A DNA stretch of 64,000 nucleotides from Enhydrobacter aerosaccus (GTDB taxonomy: Bacteria > Pseudomonadota > Alphaproteobacteria > Reyranellales > Reyranellaceae). The notes beneath the pieces are model-generated. The model was not told the DNA's origin, searched no databases, and saw only the letters and a list, made by a program, of their open reading frames with translations. The stretch is taken from NCBI GenBank assembly GCA_903915535.1, contig CAIWTJ010000290.1, positions 1-64,000 on the forward strand, given 5' to 3'. The stretch's first letter is position 1, and every line of letters begins with the position of its first letter. Both the position numbers and the translations under genes were made by a program. Positions 44,841 through 53,905 of this stretch are shown here, piece by piece.

Positions 44841-46157
44841 CCTCTGCGGCTTCGGCAGACCGAGGTGGTCACGTAACGTCGTGCCCTCGTACTCGGTGCG
44901 GTAGATGCCGCGCCGTTGCAGGATCGGGATGACCTGGTCCACGAAGAGATCGAACTCGTCGTGGAAGTAGGCCGGCATGATGTTGAAGCCGTCGCATGCG
45001 CCCTCGTCGAGCCAGAGCTGCATGTGGTCGGCGATCTGCTCGGGAGTGCCGACTACCGAGCCGTGCGATCGGCTGGCGGCGACCAGCACGCCGCACTGGT
45101 GCACCGTCAGCCCTTCGCGGTCGGCGCGATCCATAAGGCTGACCACGCGCGGCGTGAAGGCCTTGCCGGTAGCGCGAATTTCGGCCGTCGGCAGCGGGCC
45201 GTCCTGCGGATAGTCGTAGAGCCGGAAGTCCATCTGCTCGCTCAGCATCCAGATGCCGACGGCCGGATGCAGCAGCTCGTTCAGCATCTTCTCCTTCTCG
45301 AGCGCTTCCTTCTCGGTGGCGCCCATGATCGGCACGAGCCCCGGCAGGATACGCAGCAGCCCCGGATCGCGACCGTACACCGGCATGCGCGCGCGAACGG
45401 CGTTGCGGAACTTGATCGCCTCGTCGCGCTTGCCCTGGGCCGCGAAGATCGTCTCGCCCACCATGGCCGCGAACTCCAGTCCCGAGGGCGAGCCGCCGGC
45501 CTGCACCAGCACCGGCCAACCCTGTGGCGAACGCGGCAGGTCGAGCGCACCCTTCACCGCGAAGAACTGGCCCTTGTGGTCGATCTCGCGCACTTTCGCC
45601 GGATCGACGAACACTCCACCCGCGGCATCCGCGGACACCGCGTCGTCGGCCCAGCCGTCCCAGAGGCCCTTGCAGATGTCCACGAATTCCTTGGCGCGCT
45701 CGTAGCGCAGGGATTTCTCCATGTGCGACTTGCGGCTGAAGTTCAGCGCGGCATCGTCGTTTGCCGTTGTGATGATGTTCCAGCCGCTGCGCCCGCCGGT
45801 GATGTGATCGAGCGAGGCGAAGCGCTCGGCGATGGCAAAGGGCTCGTTGTAGGTCGTCGAGAGCGTGGCCACGAAGCCCAGGCGCTCGGTGGCTCCCGAC
45901 ACCGCCGAGGTGATCGAGATCGAATCGATGTTGTTCAGCGCGCCCTGGGCCAGGACGCGACCGTCCTTCTCGCGCGCCGCCAGCATGTCGCCCACGAACA
46001 GGAGGTCGAACTTGCCCCGCTCGGCCGTAATCGCCGTGCGCCGGTAATAGTCGTAGCCCAGGATCGACGTTGCATCGACCGAGGGGTGGCGCCAGCCCGC
46101 GATATGATGGCCGCCGGGATAGGTAAAGACTCCGAGATGCAGTTGCCGCTGTGCCAT
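44835..46157 (-). CDS. LLM flavin-dependent monooxygenase (NtaA/DszA family)
   Basis: 440 residues from ATG 46157 with GGGGGAGAG upstream; the longer ORF lacks support. Signature segments are LGVFTYPGGHHIAGWRHP, FDLLFVGDMLA, YNEPFAIAERFASLDHITGGRSGWNIITT, PVLVQAGGSPSGLEFAA and ACDGFNIMPAYFHDEFD. Needs FMNH2 from elsewhere. Last gene of the operon permease-ATPase-LLM-LLM, so it likely oxidises the imported compound. Confidence 0.9.
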   Translation of the reverse strand: MAQRQLHLGVFTYPGGHHIAGWRHPSVDATSILGYDYYRRTAITAERGKFDLLFVGDMLAAREKDGRVLAQGALNNIDSISITSAVSGATERLGFVATLSTTYNEPFAIAERFASLDHITGGRSGWNIITTANDDAALNFSRKSHMEKSLRYERAKEFVDICKGLWDGWADDAVSADAAGGVFVDPAKVREIDHKGQFFAVKGALDLPRSPQGWPVLVQAGGSPSGLEFAAMVGETIFAAQGKRDEAIKFRNAVRARMPVYGRDPGLLRILPGLVPIMGATEKEALEKEKMLNELLHPAVGIWMLSEQMDFRLYDYPQDGPLPTAEIRATGKAFTPRVVSLMDRADREGLTVHQCGVLVAASRSHGSVVGTPEQIADHMQLWLDEGACDGFNIMPAYFHDEFDLFVDQVIPILQRRGIYRTEYEGTTLRDHLGLPKPQRR

Positions 46158-46171
46158 GAGCGCTCTCCCCC

Positions 46172-47248
46172 TCAGGCCGCAAACCGGCTGGACGGACGCC
46201 GCAAGCCGAGCGTGTCGCGCAACGTCGCGCCCCCATAGCCTGCCGGCCGCAGCCCTTGCTGACACAACCGCGGCACGACCGCATCGATCACGAGCTCAAG
46301 ATCGACCGTCGACACGGCCGGCCGGATATCGAATCCGTCGCAGGCGCCGGCGGCATGCCATTCCGCCATCCAGGCCGCGAACTGCTGCGGCGTGCCGACG
46401 AAGCGCGGTGTGGTTTGGGTGGAAACCGGCACGAGTACGTCGAGATCTGCCGCGCGTTTGGTAGCGGCCGCTTCGGTATCCGCCAGGATGGGCATCACGC
46501 TCGCGATGAACTGCGTTCCGCGCCACTGGGCACGTCGGGCTTTCGCCGCATCGATCGTGGCAGCTTGCGCGAGCACGATCTCTATTCCGGGCACCACGGG
46601 CGCCGATGGGCGGTCGCGATAAAGAATGACGGGCTGGCCCTGCACGGGCCGCGGCACGTTCAAGGGCCCGCGCACCGTAAAGAAGCGGCCGGAGTGATCG
46701 ATCGGATGCACTTTCTCGGAATCGCTGAAAGTGGCCGTCGATTGATCGACCACGAAGCTGCCGTCCTCCCAACTGTCCCAGAGCTGCCGCGCGACATCGA
46801 TTAGTTCGACCAGCCGCGCCTCCGCCTCCGGGCCCGATGTCGGCAGATCGAGACGCTGAAAATGCTGGGCCAGTTCGTCAGGCCCGGCGAGCCCCGCGAT
46901 CCAGCCAGTCCGGCCACTCGCCAGATGGTCAAGCGTCGCGAAGACGCGAGCCACGTGATAGGGCTCCGCGATATCGGCAGGCCAGTAACCACAGAGGCCG
47001 ATTCGTTTCGTGGCGGCGATCATCGCGCCGAGCAGCGGTAACGGATCGAGATGCAGGCTGTCGACGCCGCGCGAGCGTTCCGACCTCGCAACCGTCGGCA
47101 GGCCGAGCAGGATCGCATCGAGGCCGCCGCGCTCCGCCGTGCGCGCCATCGTGCGAAACGGCGCCACGCCTTCGAAACCTGCCTTCCCAGTCACCCGCCA
47201 GGCGGCGGGGTGCCAGCCGTGCGCGGCCAGCGATGCCACGAGATGCAC
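46172..47248 (-). CDS. Short LLM flavin-dependent monooxygenase
   Basis: 358 residues from GTG 47248, chosen because GGAAGGA lies just upstream and the codon follows the ATPase stop by one base; ATG 47296 would overlap the ATPase gene by 47 bases. About 80 residues shorter than its NtaA-type paralogues, mainly through losses in the insertion regions. Retains AAWRV, YHVARVFATLDHLASGRTGWIAGL and ACDGFDIRPAVS. Possibly a partner or divergent paralogue of the adjacent 44835 enzyme. Confidence 0.8.
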   Translation of the reverse strand: MHLVASLAAHGWHPAAWRVTGKAGFEGVAPFRTMARTAERGGLDAILLGLPTVARSERSRGVDSLHLDPLPLLGAMIAATKRIGLCGYWPADIAEPYHVARVFATLDHLASGRTGWIAGLAGPDELAQHFQRLDLPTSGPEAEARLVELIDVARQLWDSWEDGSFVVDQSTATFSDSEKVHPIDHSGRFFTVRGPLNVPRPVQGQPVILYRDRPSAPVVPGIEIVLAQAATIDAAKARRAQWRGTQFIASVMPILADTEAAATKRAADLDVLVPVSTQTTPRFVGTPQQFAAWMAEWHAAGACDGFDIRPAVSTVDLELVIDAVVPRLCQQGLRPAGYGGATLRDTLGLRRPSSRFAA

Positions 47249-47249
47249 G

Positions 47250-48032
47250 TCAGGATCCTTCCGCCACAAGGTTGAGGAATTGCTTTGTCCGTTCATTGCG
47301 CGGGCTGTCCATCAGCTCCTGCGGGCGGCCCTCCTCGATGATGCGGCCGTCCTCCATGAACAGGATGCGATCGGCGGCCTTGCGCGCGAACTGGATCTCG
47401 TGCGTCACGATCACCATCGTCATGCCGCGCTGCGACAGATCGAGCATGACCTGCAGCACCTCGCCCACCATCTCCGGATCGAGCGACGAGGTCGGCTCGT
47501 CGAACAGCATCACCGAGGGGTGCATCGCGAGCGCGCGGGCGATCGCCACCCGCTGCTGCTGACCGCCGGAGAGCTGGCCGGGATAGGAAGCTTCCTTGTC
47601 GGCAAGGCCGACCAGCGCCATCAGCCGGCGGGCATCCGCCAGCGCAGCATCCTTCGGCGTCTTCAACACATGCACCGGACCGCTCATGACATTCTCGAGC
47701 GCCGTCATGTGGCTGAAAAGATTGAACTGCTGGAACACCATGCCTACCTGCCGGCGCTGTCGCGACAGGCCTGCGTCCGACAGCTTCGCGCGGCCACTGC
47801 CCGCCTCGGCGGCGCCCATGGCAGCACCGTTGATCCAGACTTCCCCCGAATCGGGCTGGTCGAGATAGTTGAGCGTGCGCAGGAAGGTGCTCTTGCCGCC
47901 GCCACTGGGGCCGATGATGACGACCACCTCGCCCTTGCCCACGGAGAGATCGACGCCCTTCAGCACATGCGTGGCGCCGAAGCGCTTGTGTATTCCGCGC
48001 GCTTCGACGACGGCTCCCGTCTCAGGTGGCAT
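47250..48032 (-). CDS. Polar amino-acid-type ABC transporter ATP-binding protein
   Basis: 260 residues. Walker A GPSGGGKST, Q-loop VFQQFNLFSHM, signature LSGGQQQR, Walker B VMLFDEPTSSLD and switch His in VTHEI are intact. GlnQ/HisP-type importer ATPase. Overlaps the permease stop by 11 bases and is followed directly by two LLM genes. Likely partner of the binding protein at 43957. Confidence 0.94.
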   Translation of the reverse strand: MPPETGAVVEARGIHKRFGATHVLKGVDLSVGKGEVVVIIGPSGGGKSTFLRTLNYLDQPDSGEVWINGAAMGAAEAGSGRAKLSDAGLSRQRRQVGMVFQQFNLFSHMTALENVMSGPVHVLKTPKDAALADARRLMALVGLADKEASYPGQLSGGQQQRVAIARALAMHPSVMLFDEPTSSLDPEMVGEVLQVMLDLSQRGMTMVIVTHEIQFARKAADRILFMEDGRIIEEGRPQELMDSPRNERTKQFLNLVAEGS

Positions 48033-48723
48033 CGGCGGGCACCGTTACATTGGCGATGGGACTGACCGACCGCGAGGCATAGGCCTCGAGCCGCGCCTGG
48101 ATGAAGCCCCACACCGTTGTCAGGAAGAGATAGTAGAGCGCCGCGACGATGAAGATCTCGAGCACCTTGAACTGGACCTGCACCAGAAGCTCGGTGCGGC
48201 GCAGCAGCTCCTCCATCGAGATCACCGATGCGAGGGACGACGTCTTCATCAGGCCGTTGAAGGCGTTGCCCAGCGGCGGAATGATGATCCGCAGCGCCTG
48301 CGGCATCACGACGATGCGCATCGTCTTGGGCCAGGTCATACCGATCGCGCGCGCGGCTTCGAACTGGCCCTTGGGCACCGCCGAAATGCCGGAGCGGATG
48401 ATCTCCGCGAGATAGGCGCCTTCATTGATGCCGAGGCCCAGCAGGGCGGAGGGAATCACGCCGAGCTGGATGCCGAGTTGCGGCAGACCCGTATAGATGA
48501 TGATGAGCTGCACAAGCACGGGCGTGCCGCGAAACAACCAGACATAGGCGGAGGCCGGCGCGCGCACCCATCTGCGGTGCGACATGCGCATCATCGCGGC
48601 GCCGACACCGAACACGAGGCCGATCAGCATCGCGCCGATCGACAATGCCAGCGACACCGCCGCACCCGTCAGCAGGTAAGGACTGTGCAGATAATGGAGG
48701 AACGCCGCCCAATCCCAGATCAC
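48022..48723 (-). CDS. Polar amino-acid-type ABC transporter permease
   Basis: 233 residues with about five membrane helices. The HisM/GlnP-type coupling segment EAARAIGMTWPKTMRIVVMPQALRIIIPPLGNAF is clear, with FRGTPVLVQLIIIYTG upstream of it. Only one permease gene is present, so a homodimeric channel is expected. First gene of the permease-ATPase-LLM-LLM operon; two 18-bp dyads lie 62 and 95 bases before its start. Confidence 0.92.
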   Translation of the reverse strand: MIWDWAAFLHYLHSPYLLTGAAVSLALSIGAMLIGLVFGVGAAMMRMSHRRWVRAPASAYVWLFRGTPVLVQLIIIYTGLPQLGIQLGVIPSALLGLGINEGAYLAEIIRSGISAVPKGQFEAARAIGMTWPKTMRIVVMPQALRIIIPPLGNAFNGLMKTSSLASVISMEELLRRTELLVQVQFKVLEIFIVAALYYLFLTTVWGFIQARLEAYASRSVSPIANVTVPADAT

Positions 48724-48784
48724 GATCCCAACACCCGGTTACCGTCCAACGGCGAAGCAAGGGACATGCCACGCTCTGCGCATT

Positions 48785-48802
48785 TCGTTAGCATACTGAC
48801 GA
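48785..48802 (+). promoter_or_regulatory. MarR-type operator candidate B
   Basis: TCGTTAGCATACTGACGA differs from operator A at one base. It lies in the divergent region between the permease operon (start 48723) and the MarR gene (start 48908), 33 bases (about three helical turns) from operator C. Confidence 0.7.
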
Positions 48803-48817
48803 CTTTCGCGGGCGCCA

Positions 48818-48835
48818 TCGTCAGCATACTGACGG
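48818..48835 (+). promoter_or_regulatory. MarR-type operator candidate C
   Basis: TCGTCAGCATACTGACGG differs from operator A only at the last base. Located 72 bases before the MarR ATG; suits autorepression together with control of the divergent transport operon. Confidence 0.7.
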
Positions 48836-48907
48836 TCTCGGTCAAGGGGAGTGGCAAGGCACCGTCCGAAGCACTGGCGTCGCGCCCGTAGCCTGCTATC
48901 AAGGCGC

Positions 48908-49375
48908 ATGAGCAAGAAATTGTCCTTTGCCCTTTCCAGCCGGCCCGGATTCCTGATTCGCCGGTTGCATCAGATCCACCTTTCGCTCTTTGCGGAGGAG
49001 TGCGCGCCCTTCAAGGTGACGCCAGTGCAATTCAGCATCCTGACGGCGGTCGAAGCGCAGCCGGGCCTCGAACAGGCGGCGCTGGCGCAGGAAGTCGGGA
49101 TCGATCGGGCCACGCTCGCCAACGTCGTGGCGCGTCTGGCCAGGCGCGGGCTGGTGAAACGCCTGCAGGGCAAGGAGGACCGGCGCCTGAAGCATGTGCT
49201 GCCAACCCCGTCCTGCCGTCGGTTGCTGGCGCAGATGGAAGCGCCAGCGCGGCGCGCCCACGAACGTACGATCGACTCACTCAAGCCGCGCGAGCGCGAG
49301 GGCTTCCTGAAGGCGCTGGCGCACCTGGTCAGCGCCGGCAACGCCCACAGCCGTGCGCCGCTGCGCGTCAGCTAG
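48908..49375 (+). CDS. MarR family transcriptional regulator
   Basis: 155 residues from ATG 48908 (AAGG upstream). Winged HTH at about residues 40-100: VTPVQFSILTAVEAQPGLEQAALAQEVGIDRATLANVVARLARRGLV, then the wing GKEDRRLKHVLPT with the conserved DxR. MarR proteins are dimers that leave palindromic sites when a small aromatic or related ligand binds. Three near-identical 18-bp dyads in the window are the natural candidates for its sites. Convergent with the DUF1028 gene. Confidence 0.92.
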   Translation: MSKKLSFALSSRPGFLIRRLHQIHLSLFAEECAPFKVTPVQFSILTAVEAQPGLEQAALAQEVGIDRATLANVVARLARRGLVKRLQGKEDRRLKHVLPTPSCRRLLAQMEAPARRAHERTIDSLKPREREGFLKALAHLVSAGNAHSRAPLRVS

Positions 49376-49379
49376 AAGA

Positions 49380-50039
49380 TCAGCCGGCACCCGGCGCGGC
49401 GTCGGGATCCACGGCGCGCACGACATAAAGTTCGGCGCTGGGCTGGTACAGTTCCCAGAGATAGCGCAACTGCACAAGCGGCTGCGGGTCGAGATCGACA
49501 CGGAGGTCGACGAACGGGAAGCTCTCCTTGTCGACGACGAGGAGCCCCGCCGACTTCACCTGCTTCCATTCACCACCGGCCGCCTGGCCCGCCTCGATCC
49601 CCCGCATCAGGCGTTCGGCCAGCGGCTGGTCCTCGCTGCCCTCGAAGGCCGCGATCATGTCGTCCACGACCGTGGTGTTGCGGATGATGTTGCCGATCGC
49701 CACGCAGTCGCGGCCGACCCCCCCGTTCTTGGTCGAGAGAATCTTGGCGCCATGAAAGAAGGCACCTTTGCCGCTGGCCGCCATCACCGCGAGCTGACGC
49801 CAGCCGATATTGGGCTCGTTCTTCCCGAGATCGGTGACGATGGCGTCAGGCGCCTCGCCCTTCTTGAGGCGCGCCAGGATCTTCGGCCCGAGCCGCGGAT
49901 CGGTGCGATGCTGTGTCAGGACCGCACCGACGCCCGGCTCTGCCCACAGGCACCGGCTGCCGACCGACATGGACGACGTCGTGACGACGGCGCCCAACAT
50001 ACCTGTCCTGGGGCACCGCCCTGCGATCGAGAATGTCAT
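49380..50039 (-). CDS. DUF1028 family protein
   Basis: 219 residues from ATG 50039 with GGGGGAAA upstream. Family pattern TFSIAGRCPRTGMLGAVVTTSSMSVGSRC, GVGAVLTQHRTDPRLGP and VAIGNII. An Ntn-hydrolase-like fold has been suggested for this family, with no established reaction. Members often sit beside amidohydrolases and peptide transporters, as here. Divergent from the LLM gene at 50115 with 75 bases between. Confidence 0.87.
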   Translation of the reverse strand: MTFSIAGRCPRTGMLGAVVTTSSMSVGSRCLWAEPGVGAVLTQHRTDPRLGPKILARLKKGEAPDAIVTDLGKNEPNIGWRQLAVMAASGKGAFFHGAKILSTKNGGVGRDCVAIGNIIRNTTVVDDMIAAFEGSEDQPLAERLMRGIEAGQAAGGEWKQVKSAGLLVVDKESFPFVDLRVDLDPQPLVQLRYLWELYQPSAELYVVRAVDPDAAPGAG

Positions 50040-50114
50040 CAGTTTCCCCCTTGCCTTGCCTATACTCTCACGCCCTCTCGGGCATGAATATTGCTGCCAC
50101 GACTGGATATCGTC

Positions 50115-51416
50115 ATGCGTAAGATGCACCTCGCTGCCTACCTCAAAACCGGCCCGACCGCGAGCTATGCCAGCGCGTGGCGGCATCCGTCCGCGCCGCT
50201 GCACGATATCTGGGAGCCCGAACGCTACGAGCATCTGGCACGCTGTCTCGAGGAAGCGCGCTTCGACGCCGGCTTCTTCGCCGACGGCCTCGGCCTGCCC
50301 GACATATATAAGAACACCTACGCCGACTATATCGGCCGTGGCGGCCAGGCGAGCCTGCTCGATCCGATGACGGTGCTGCCGCTGATGGCGCGCGTGACCC
50401 GGCATCTCGGCCTCGGCAATACGATCTCGACCACCTTCAACCAGCCCTACCACATCGCCCGCAGCCTGGGTTCACTCGACCTCCTGAGCAAAGGCCGTGC
50501 GGCGTGGAACGTCGTCACCTCCGCCACCGACTACGAGGCGCGCAACTGCGGCATGGACGGCGTGCCGCCCAAGGACGACCGCTACGCCCGCGCCGACGAC
50601 GTGCTCGAGGCCTGCTACAAGCTGTGGGACTGCTGGGACGAAGACGCGCTGGTGCTCGATCGCGAAAGCGGCGTGTTCGCCGATGCCAGCAAGATCCGCT
50701 ATGCCAATCACGTCGGACCCTACGTGCGCACGCGCGGACCGATGTCGATCCCGCGCAGCCCGCAGGGCCGGCCGATGATCCTGCAGGCCGGCTCCTCGCC
50801 ACGCGGCCGCGAATGCGCGGCGCGTTGGGCCGACATGATCTTCTGCACCACCGCCACCAAGGCCGACGGAATCGCTTTCCGCGAGGAGATGCACAAGCGC
50901 CTGCGCGCGATCGGCCGCGACCCGACCGAGTGCGCGGTGATGCCGACGCTCTCCGTCGTCATCGGCGAAACCGAATCCATCGCCAAGGAGAAGGCGGAGT
51001 TCCTCGACAGCCTTATCGACCCCGAGCTGGTAATGGCATCGGGATCGCAATTGCTGGGCGTCGATCTCAGCACCGTCGAAACCGCGGAAGAAGCAGAACG
51101 CGCCGCAGGCAACCAGGGCATCCAGGGCTCGCGCGACCGCATGATCCAGGTGGCGCGCGCACAGGGCATCACCTTCGCCCAGGCCGTACGCAAGCCGCGC
51201 GGCCTGCTGGCCGGCACGCCGCAGATGATCGCCGACGTGATGGAAGACTGGTTCAAGAGCGGCGCGTGCGACGGCTTCGTTCTGCCGCCCACCGTATTTC
51301 CCATGACCTACGAGGAATTCGCCCGCATGGTGACGCCCGAGCTGCAGAAGCGCGGCCTGCTTCGGCGCGAGTATGCGGGCAAGACCCTGCGCGAAAACCT
51401 GGCCAATCCCGGCTGA
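50115..51416 (+). CDS. LLM flavin-dependent monooxygenase (NtaA/DszA family)
   Basis: 433 residues from ATG 50115. Segments MRKMHLAAYLKTGPTASYASAW, FDAGFFADGLGLP, FNQPYHIARSLGSLDLLSKGRAAWNVVTS, PMILQAGSSPRGRECAA and ACDGFVLPPTVFP. FMNH2-dependent oxygenation of an organic N- or S-compound is expected. First gene of a long plus-strand run with the peptide-type ABC importer, 14 bases before the binding protein gene. Confidence 0.9.
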   Translation: MRKMHLAAYLKTGPTASYASAWRHPSAPLHDIWEPERYEHLARCLEEARFDAGFFADGLGLPDIYKNTYADYIGRGGQASLLDPMTVLPLMARVTRHLGLGNTISTTFNQPYHIARSLGSLDLLSKGRAAWNVVTSATDYEARNCGMDGVPPKDDRYARADDVLEACYKLWDCWDEDALVLDRESGVFADASKIRYANHVGPYVRTRGPMSIPRSPQGRPMILQAGSSPRGRECAARWADMIFCTTATKADGIAFREEMHKRLRAIGRDPTECAVMPTLSVVIGETESIAKEKAEFLDSLIDPELVMASGSQLLGVDLSTVETAEEAERAAGNQGIQGSRDRMIQVARAQGITFAQAVRKPRGLLAGTPQMIADVMEDWFKSGACDGFVLPPTVFPMTYEEFARMVTPELQKRGLLRREYAGKTLRENLANPG

Positions 51417-51430
51417 CAGAAAGGCATCCC

Positions 51431-52939
51431 ATGAAAATTTCCCGCCGGACGCTGATCGGCACGTCGATCGCCGCGACGACCGCCGCCGCGATCGCCTCCC
51501 CTGCGCGCGCCGCGGGCAACGTGATGCGCATCGCCATCGGCTCATCGCTCAACAATCTCGATCCGATGATGACGACGATCGGCGACGAGTACATCTACGA
51601 CAACCTCGCCTTCAACGGCCTGACGCGGATGAACGAGGACCTCGTCGTCCAACCCGATCTCGCGGAGAGCTGGACGTTCAGCGACGACATCAAGACCTGG
51701 ACCTTCAAGCTCAGGAAGGGCGTGAAATTCCACGACGGCTCGGAGATGGTGGCCGATGACGTCGTGGCCTTCTTCAAGCGCCTTCTCGATCCGGCCAACA
51801 CCGCGCCTGCGCGCAGCCAATACGACATGGTCGAGGACGTCTCGGCCTCCGACCCGTTGACCGTCGTCTTCAAGCTCACCATCCCCTACGGCGGCTTTGC
51901 CGACATCCTGACCGATCGCCAGGTCAAGATCACGCCGCGCGGAGCAGTGGCCGCGATGTCGACCAAGCCCATCGGCACCGGCCCGTTCAAGTTCGTGAGC
52001 TACACCGCGGGCGACCGCCTCGTGCTCGCCAAGCATACCGAATATTTCGAGCCCGGCATGCCGAAGCTCGACGGCGTGGAGCTGCGGATCATTCCCGAAA
52101 TGAGCGTCAAGATCGCGGCCCTGCAGGCAGGCGACATCGACGTGGTGTGGGACCTGCCGCTCGACCAGGTGAAGACGCTCTCCACGCGCGGCGATCTCCG
52201 CGTCGACAGCGTGCCGACGGCGTCGTGGGACGGCGCGGTGATGAACAACCTGATCCCGCCGTTCAACGATCCCAAGGTGCGGCAGGCTTTCCATCTCGCC
52301 GTCGACAAGAAGGACGTGGTCGAGCTCACCCTGTTCGGCCAGGGCGTCGAAACGATCAGCCCGATCCCGCCCAGTCACGCGTTCTATGCCAAGGACGCGA
52401 AGATTCCGAAGGTCGATCCGGTGGCTGCCAAGAAGCTGCTGGCCGAGGCGGGCCACCCCAACGGCATCAAGATCCCGATCATCGTGCCGATCGGCCGTCC
52501 GGTGCGCGAGCGCCTGGGCGTTACCCTGCAGCAGCTCGCCAAGGCGGGCGGCTTCGACATCACGGTGCAGCGCATGCCCTACGCCGCGTTCAGCGCCGAA
52601 GTGACGGGCAAGGCCGCCGTCTACGTCGACGGCTATTTCGCGCGTCCCACGGTCGACACCAGCACCTTCCCGTTCCTGCGCACGAAGGGCAGCTGGAACG
52701 AACGGCTCTGGCACTACAGCGACGCCGCCGTCGACAAGGCGCTCGACGAGGCGCGCAAGAGCGGCGACACGGCCGTCCAGAAGAAGAACTACATCGAGAT
52801 GCAGGAAGCGCTGGTGAAGAACCCGGCCTCGTTCATCGCCTACGCCGTGAACTTCGCCTGTGCCTATCGCAAGACCGTCGCGGGCGTGAAGACGCATCCG
52901 ATGCGGTGGTTCGACCTTCGCACCGCAACTGTTGGCTGA
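51431..52939 (+). CDS. Peptide/opine-type ABC transporter substrate-binding protein (DppA-like)
   Basis: 502 residues from ATG 51431. Tat-like leader SRRTLIGTSIAATTAAAIASPARA. SBP_bac_5 fold: LNNLDPMMTTIGDEYIYDNLAFNGL, WTFKLRKGVKFHDGSEMVADDVVAFFKRL and STKPIGTGPFKFV. Binds peptides or similar-sized ligands in the periplasm. Works with the two permeases and the fused ATPase directly downstream. Confidence 0.92.
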   Translation: MKISRRTLIGTSIAATTAAAIASPARAAGNVMRIAIGSSLNNLDPMMTTIGDEYIYDNLAFNGLTRMNEDLVVQPDLAESWTFSDDIKTWTFKLRKGVKFHDGSEMVADDVVAFFKRLLDPANTAPARSQYDMVEDVSASDPLTVVFKLTIPYGGFADILTDRQVKITPRGAVAAMSTKPIGTGPFKFVSYTAGDRLVLAKHTEYFEPGMPKLDGVELRIIPEMSVKIAALQAGDIDVVWDLPLDQVKTLSTRGDLRVDSVPTASWDGAVMNNLIPPFNDPKVRQAFHLAVDKKDVVELTLFGQGVETISPIPPSHAFYAKDAKIPKVDPVAAKKLLAEAGHPNGIKIPIIVPIGRPVRERLGVTLQQLAKAGGFDITVQRMPYAAFSAEVTGKAAVYVDGYFARPTVDTSTFPFLRTKGSWNERLWHYSDAAVDKALDEARKSGDTAVQKKNYIEMQEALVKNPASFIAYAVNFACAYRKTVAGVKTHPMRWFDLRTATVG

Positions 52940-52942
52940 TCG

Positions 52943-53905
52943 ATGCCGATCGCGGTGTTCCTGCTGCAGCGGCTCGCCGGCCTGGTCGGCGTGCTGCTCG
53001 GCATGTCGCTGCTGATCTTCGGCATCATCCACATCCTGCCGGGCAACGTCGCTTACGCGATCCTGGGTGAGTTCGCGACTCCAGCCGCCGTCGCCCAGCT
53101 CGAAGTCAAGCTCGGCCTCAAGGATCCGCTGCCGCTGCAGTACTGGCACTGGCTCGACGCCATGCTGCACGGCAATTTCGGCCAGTCGATCGTAATGAAT
53201 CGCCCGGCCGCAGCGCTGATCGGCGAAGCGCTGGGTCGCTCGGCGCTGCTGGCAGGCTTTGCCTTCGCGCTGGTCGCGATGGGCGGCATCGCGCTCGGCC
53301 TTTACGCCGCAACCCATCGCGGCCAGGCCTCGGACAAGGTCCTGACTCTCGCGCAATTCGTGTTGATCGCCGTGCCGGAGTTCTTCTGGGCCATCGTCGG
53401 CGTGCTGTTCTTCGCCTCCTGGCTCAATCTGCTGCCTGCGACCGGCTACGCACCGATGAGCGAAGGCATCGGCAGTTGGGCCGCGCATCTCGTGCTGCCG
53501 GTGATGGTGCTTTCGTTCGGCCTGGTGGCGCATGTCTCGCGGCTGACACGCTCCTCGATGATCGAGGTGCTCGACAGCCGCTACGTGCTGGCCGCCCGCG
53601 CGCGCGGCTTCGCGGAGCAGCGCGTGCTGTGGCGGCATGCGCTCCCCAACGCGCTGCTGCCGGCGATCACCGTGCTCGCCATCGATGCCGGCCTGCTGAT
53701 CGGCGGCATTGTTGTCGTGGAGACGGTGTTCGCCTACCCGGGCCTCGGCCGGCTGCTGGTTTTCGCCATCGAGCGGCATGATTTGCCCTTGCTGCAGGTC
53801 GGCATGATGGTGGTCACGGCCATTTATGCCGTCGCGAACTTCATCGCCGAAGTGCTCTACGCCGTGCTGAACCCGCGCATTCGCGTCGGCGGGGCAGCGG
53901 CATGA
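52943..53905 (+). CDS. Peptide-type ABC transporter permease (DppB-like)
   Basis: 320 residues with six membrane helices. N-terminal LLQRLAGLVGVLLGMSLLIFGIIHILPGN is typical of DppB/OppB, and the coupling segment is VLAARARGFAEQRVLWRHALPNALLPAI. Starts three bases after the binding protein stop and overlaps the next permease by four bases (ATGA). Confidence 0.93.
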   Translation: MPIAVFLLQRLAGLVGVLLGMSLLIFGIIHILPGNVAYAILGEFATPAAVAQLEVKLGLKDPLPLQYWHWLDAMLHGNFGQSIVMNRPAAALIGEALGRSALLAGFAFALVAMGGIALGLYAATHRGQASDKVLTLAQFVLIAVPEFFWAIVGVLFFASWLNLLPATGYAPMSEGIGSWAAHLVLPVMVLSFGLVAHVSRLTRSSMIEVLDSRYVLAARARGFAEQRVLWRHALPNALLPAITVLAIDAGLLIGGIVVVETVFAYPGLGRLLVFAIERHDLPLLQVGMMVVTAIYAVANFIAEVLYAVLNPRIRVGGAAA

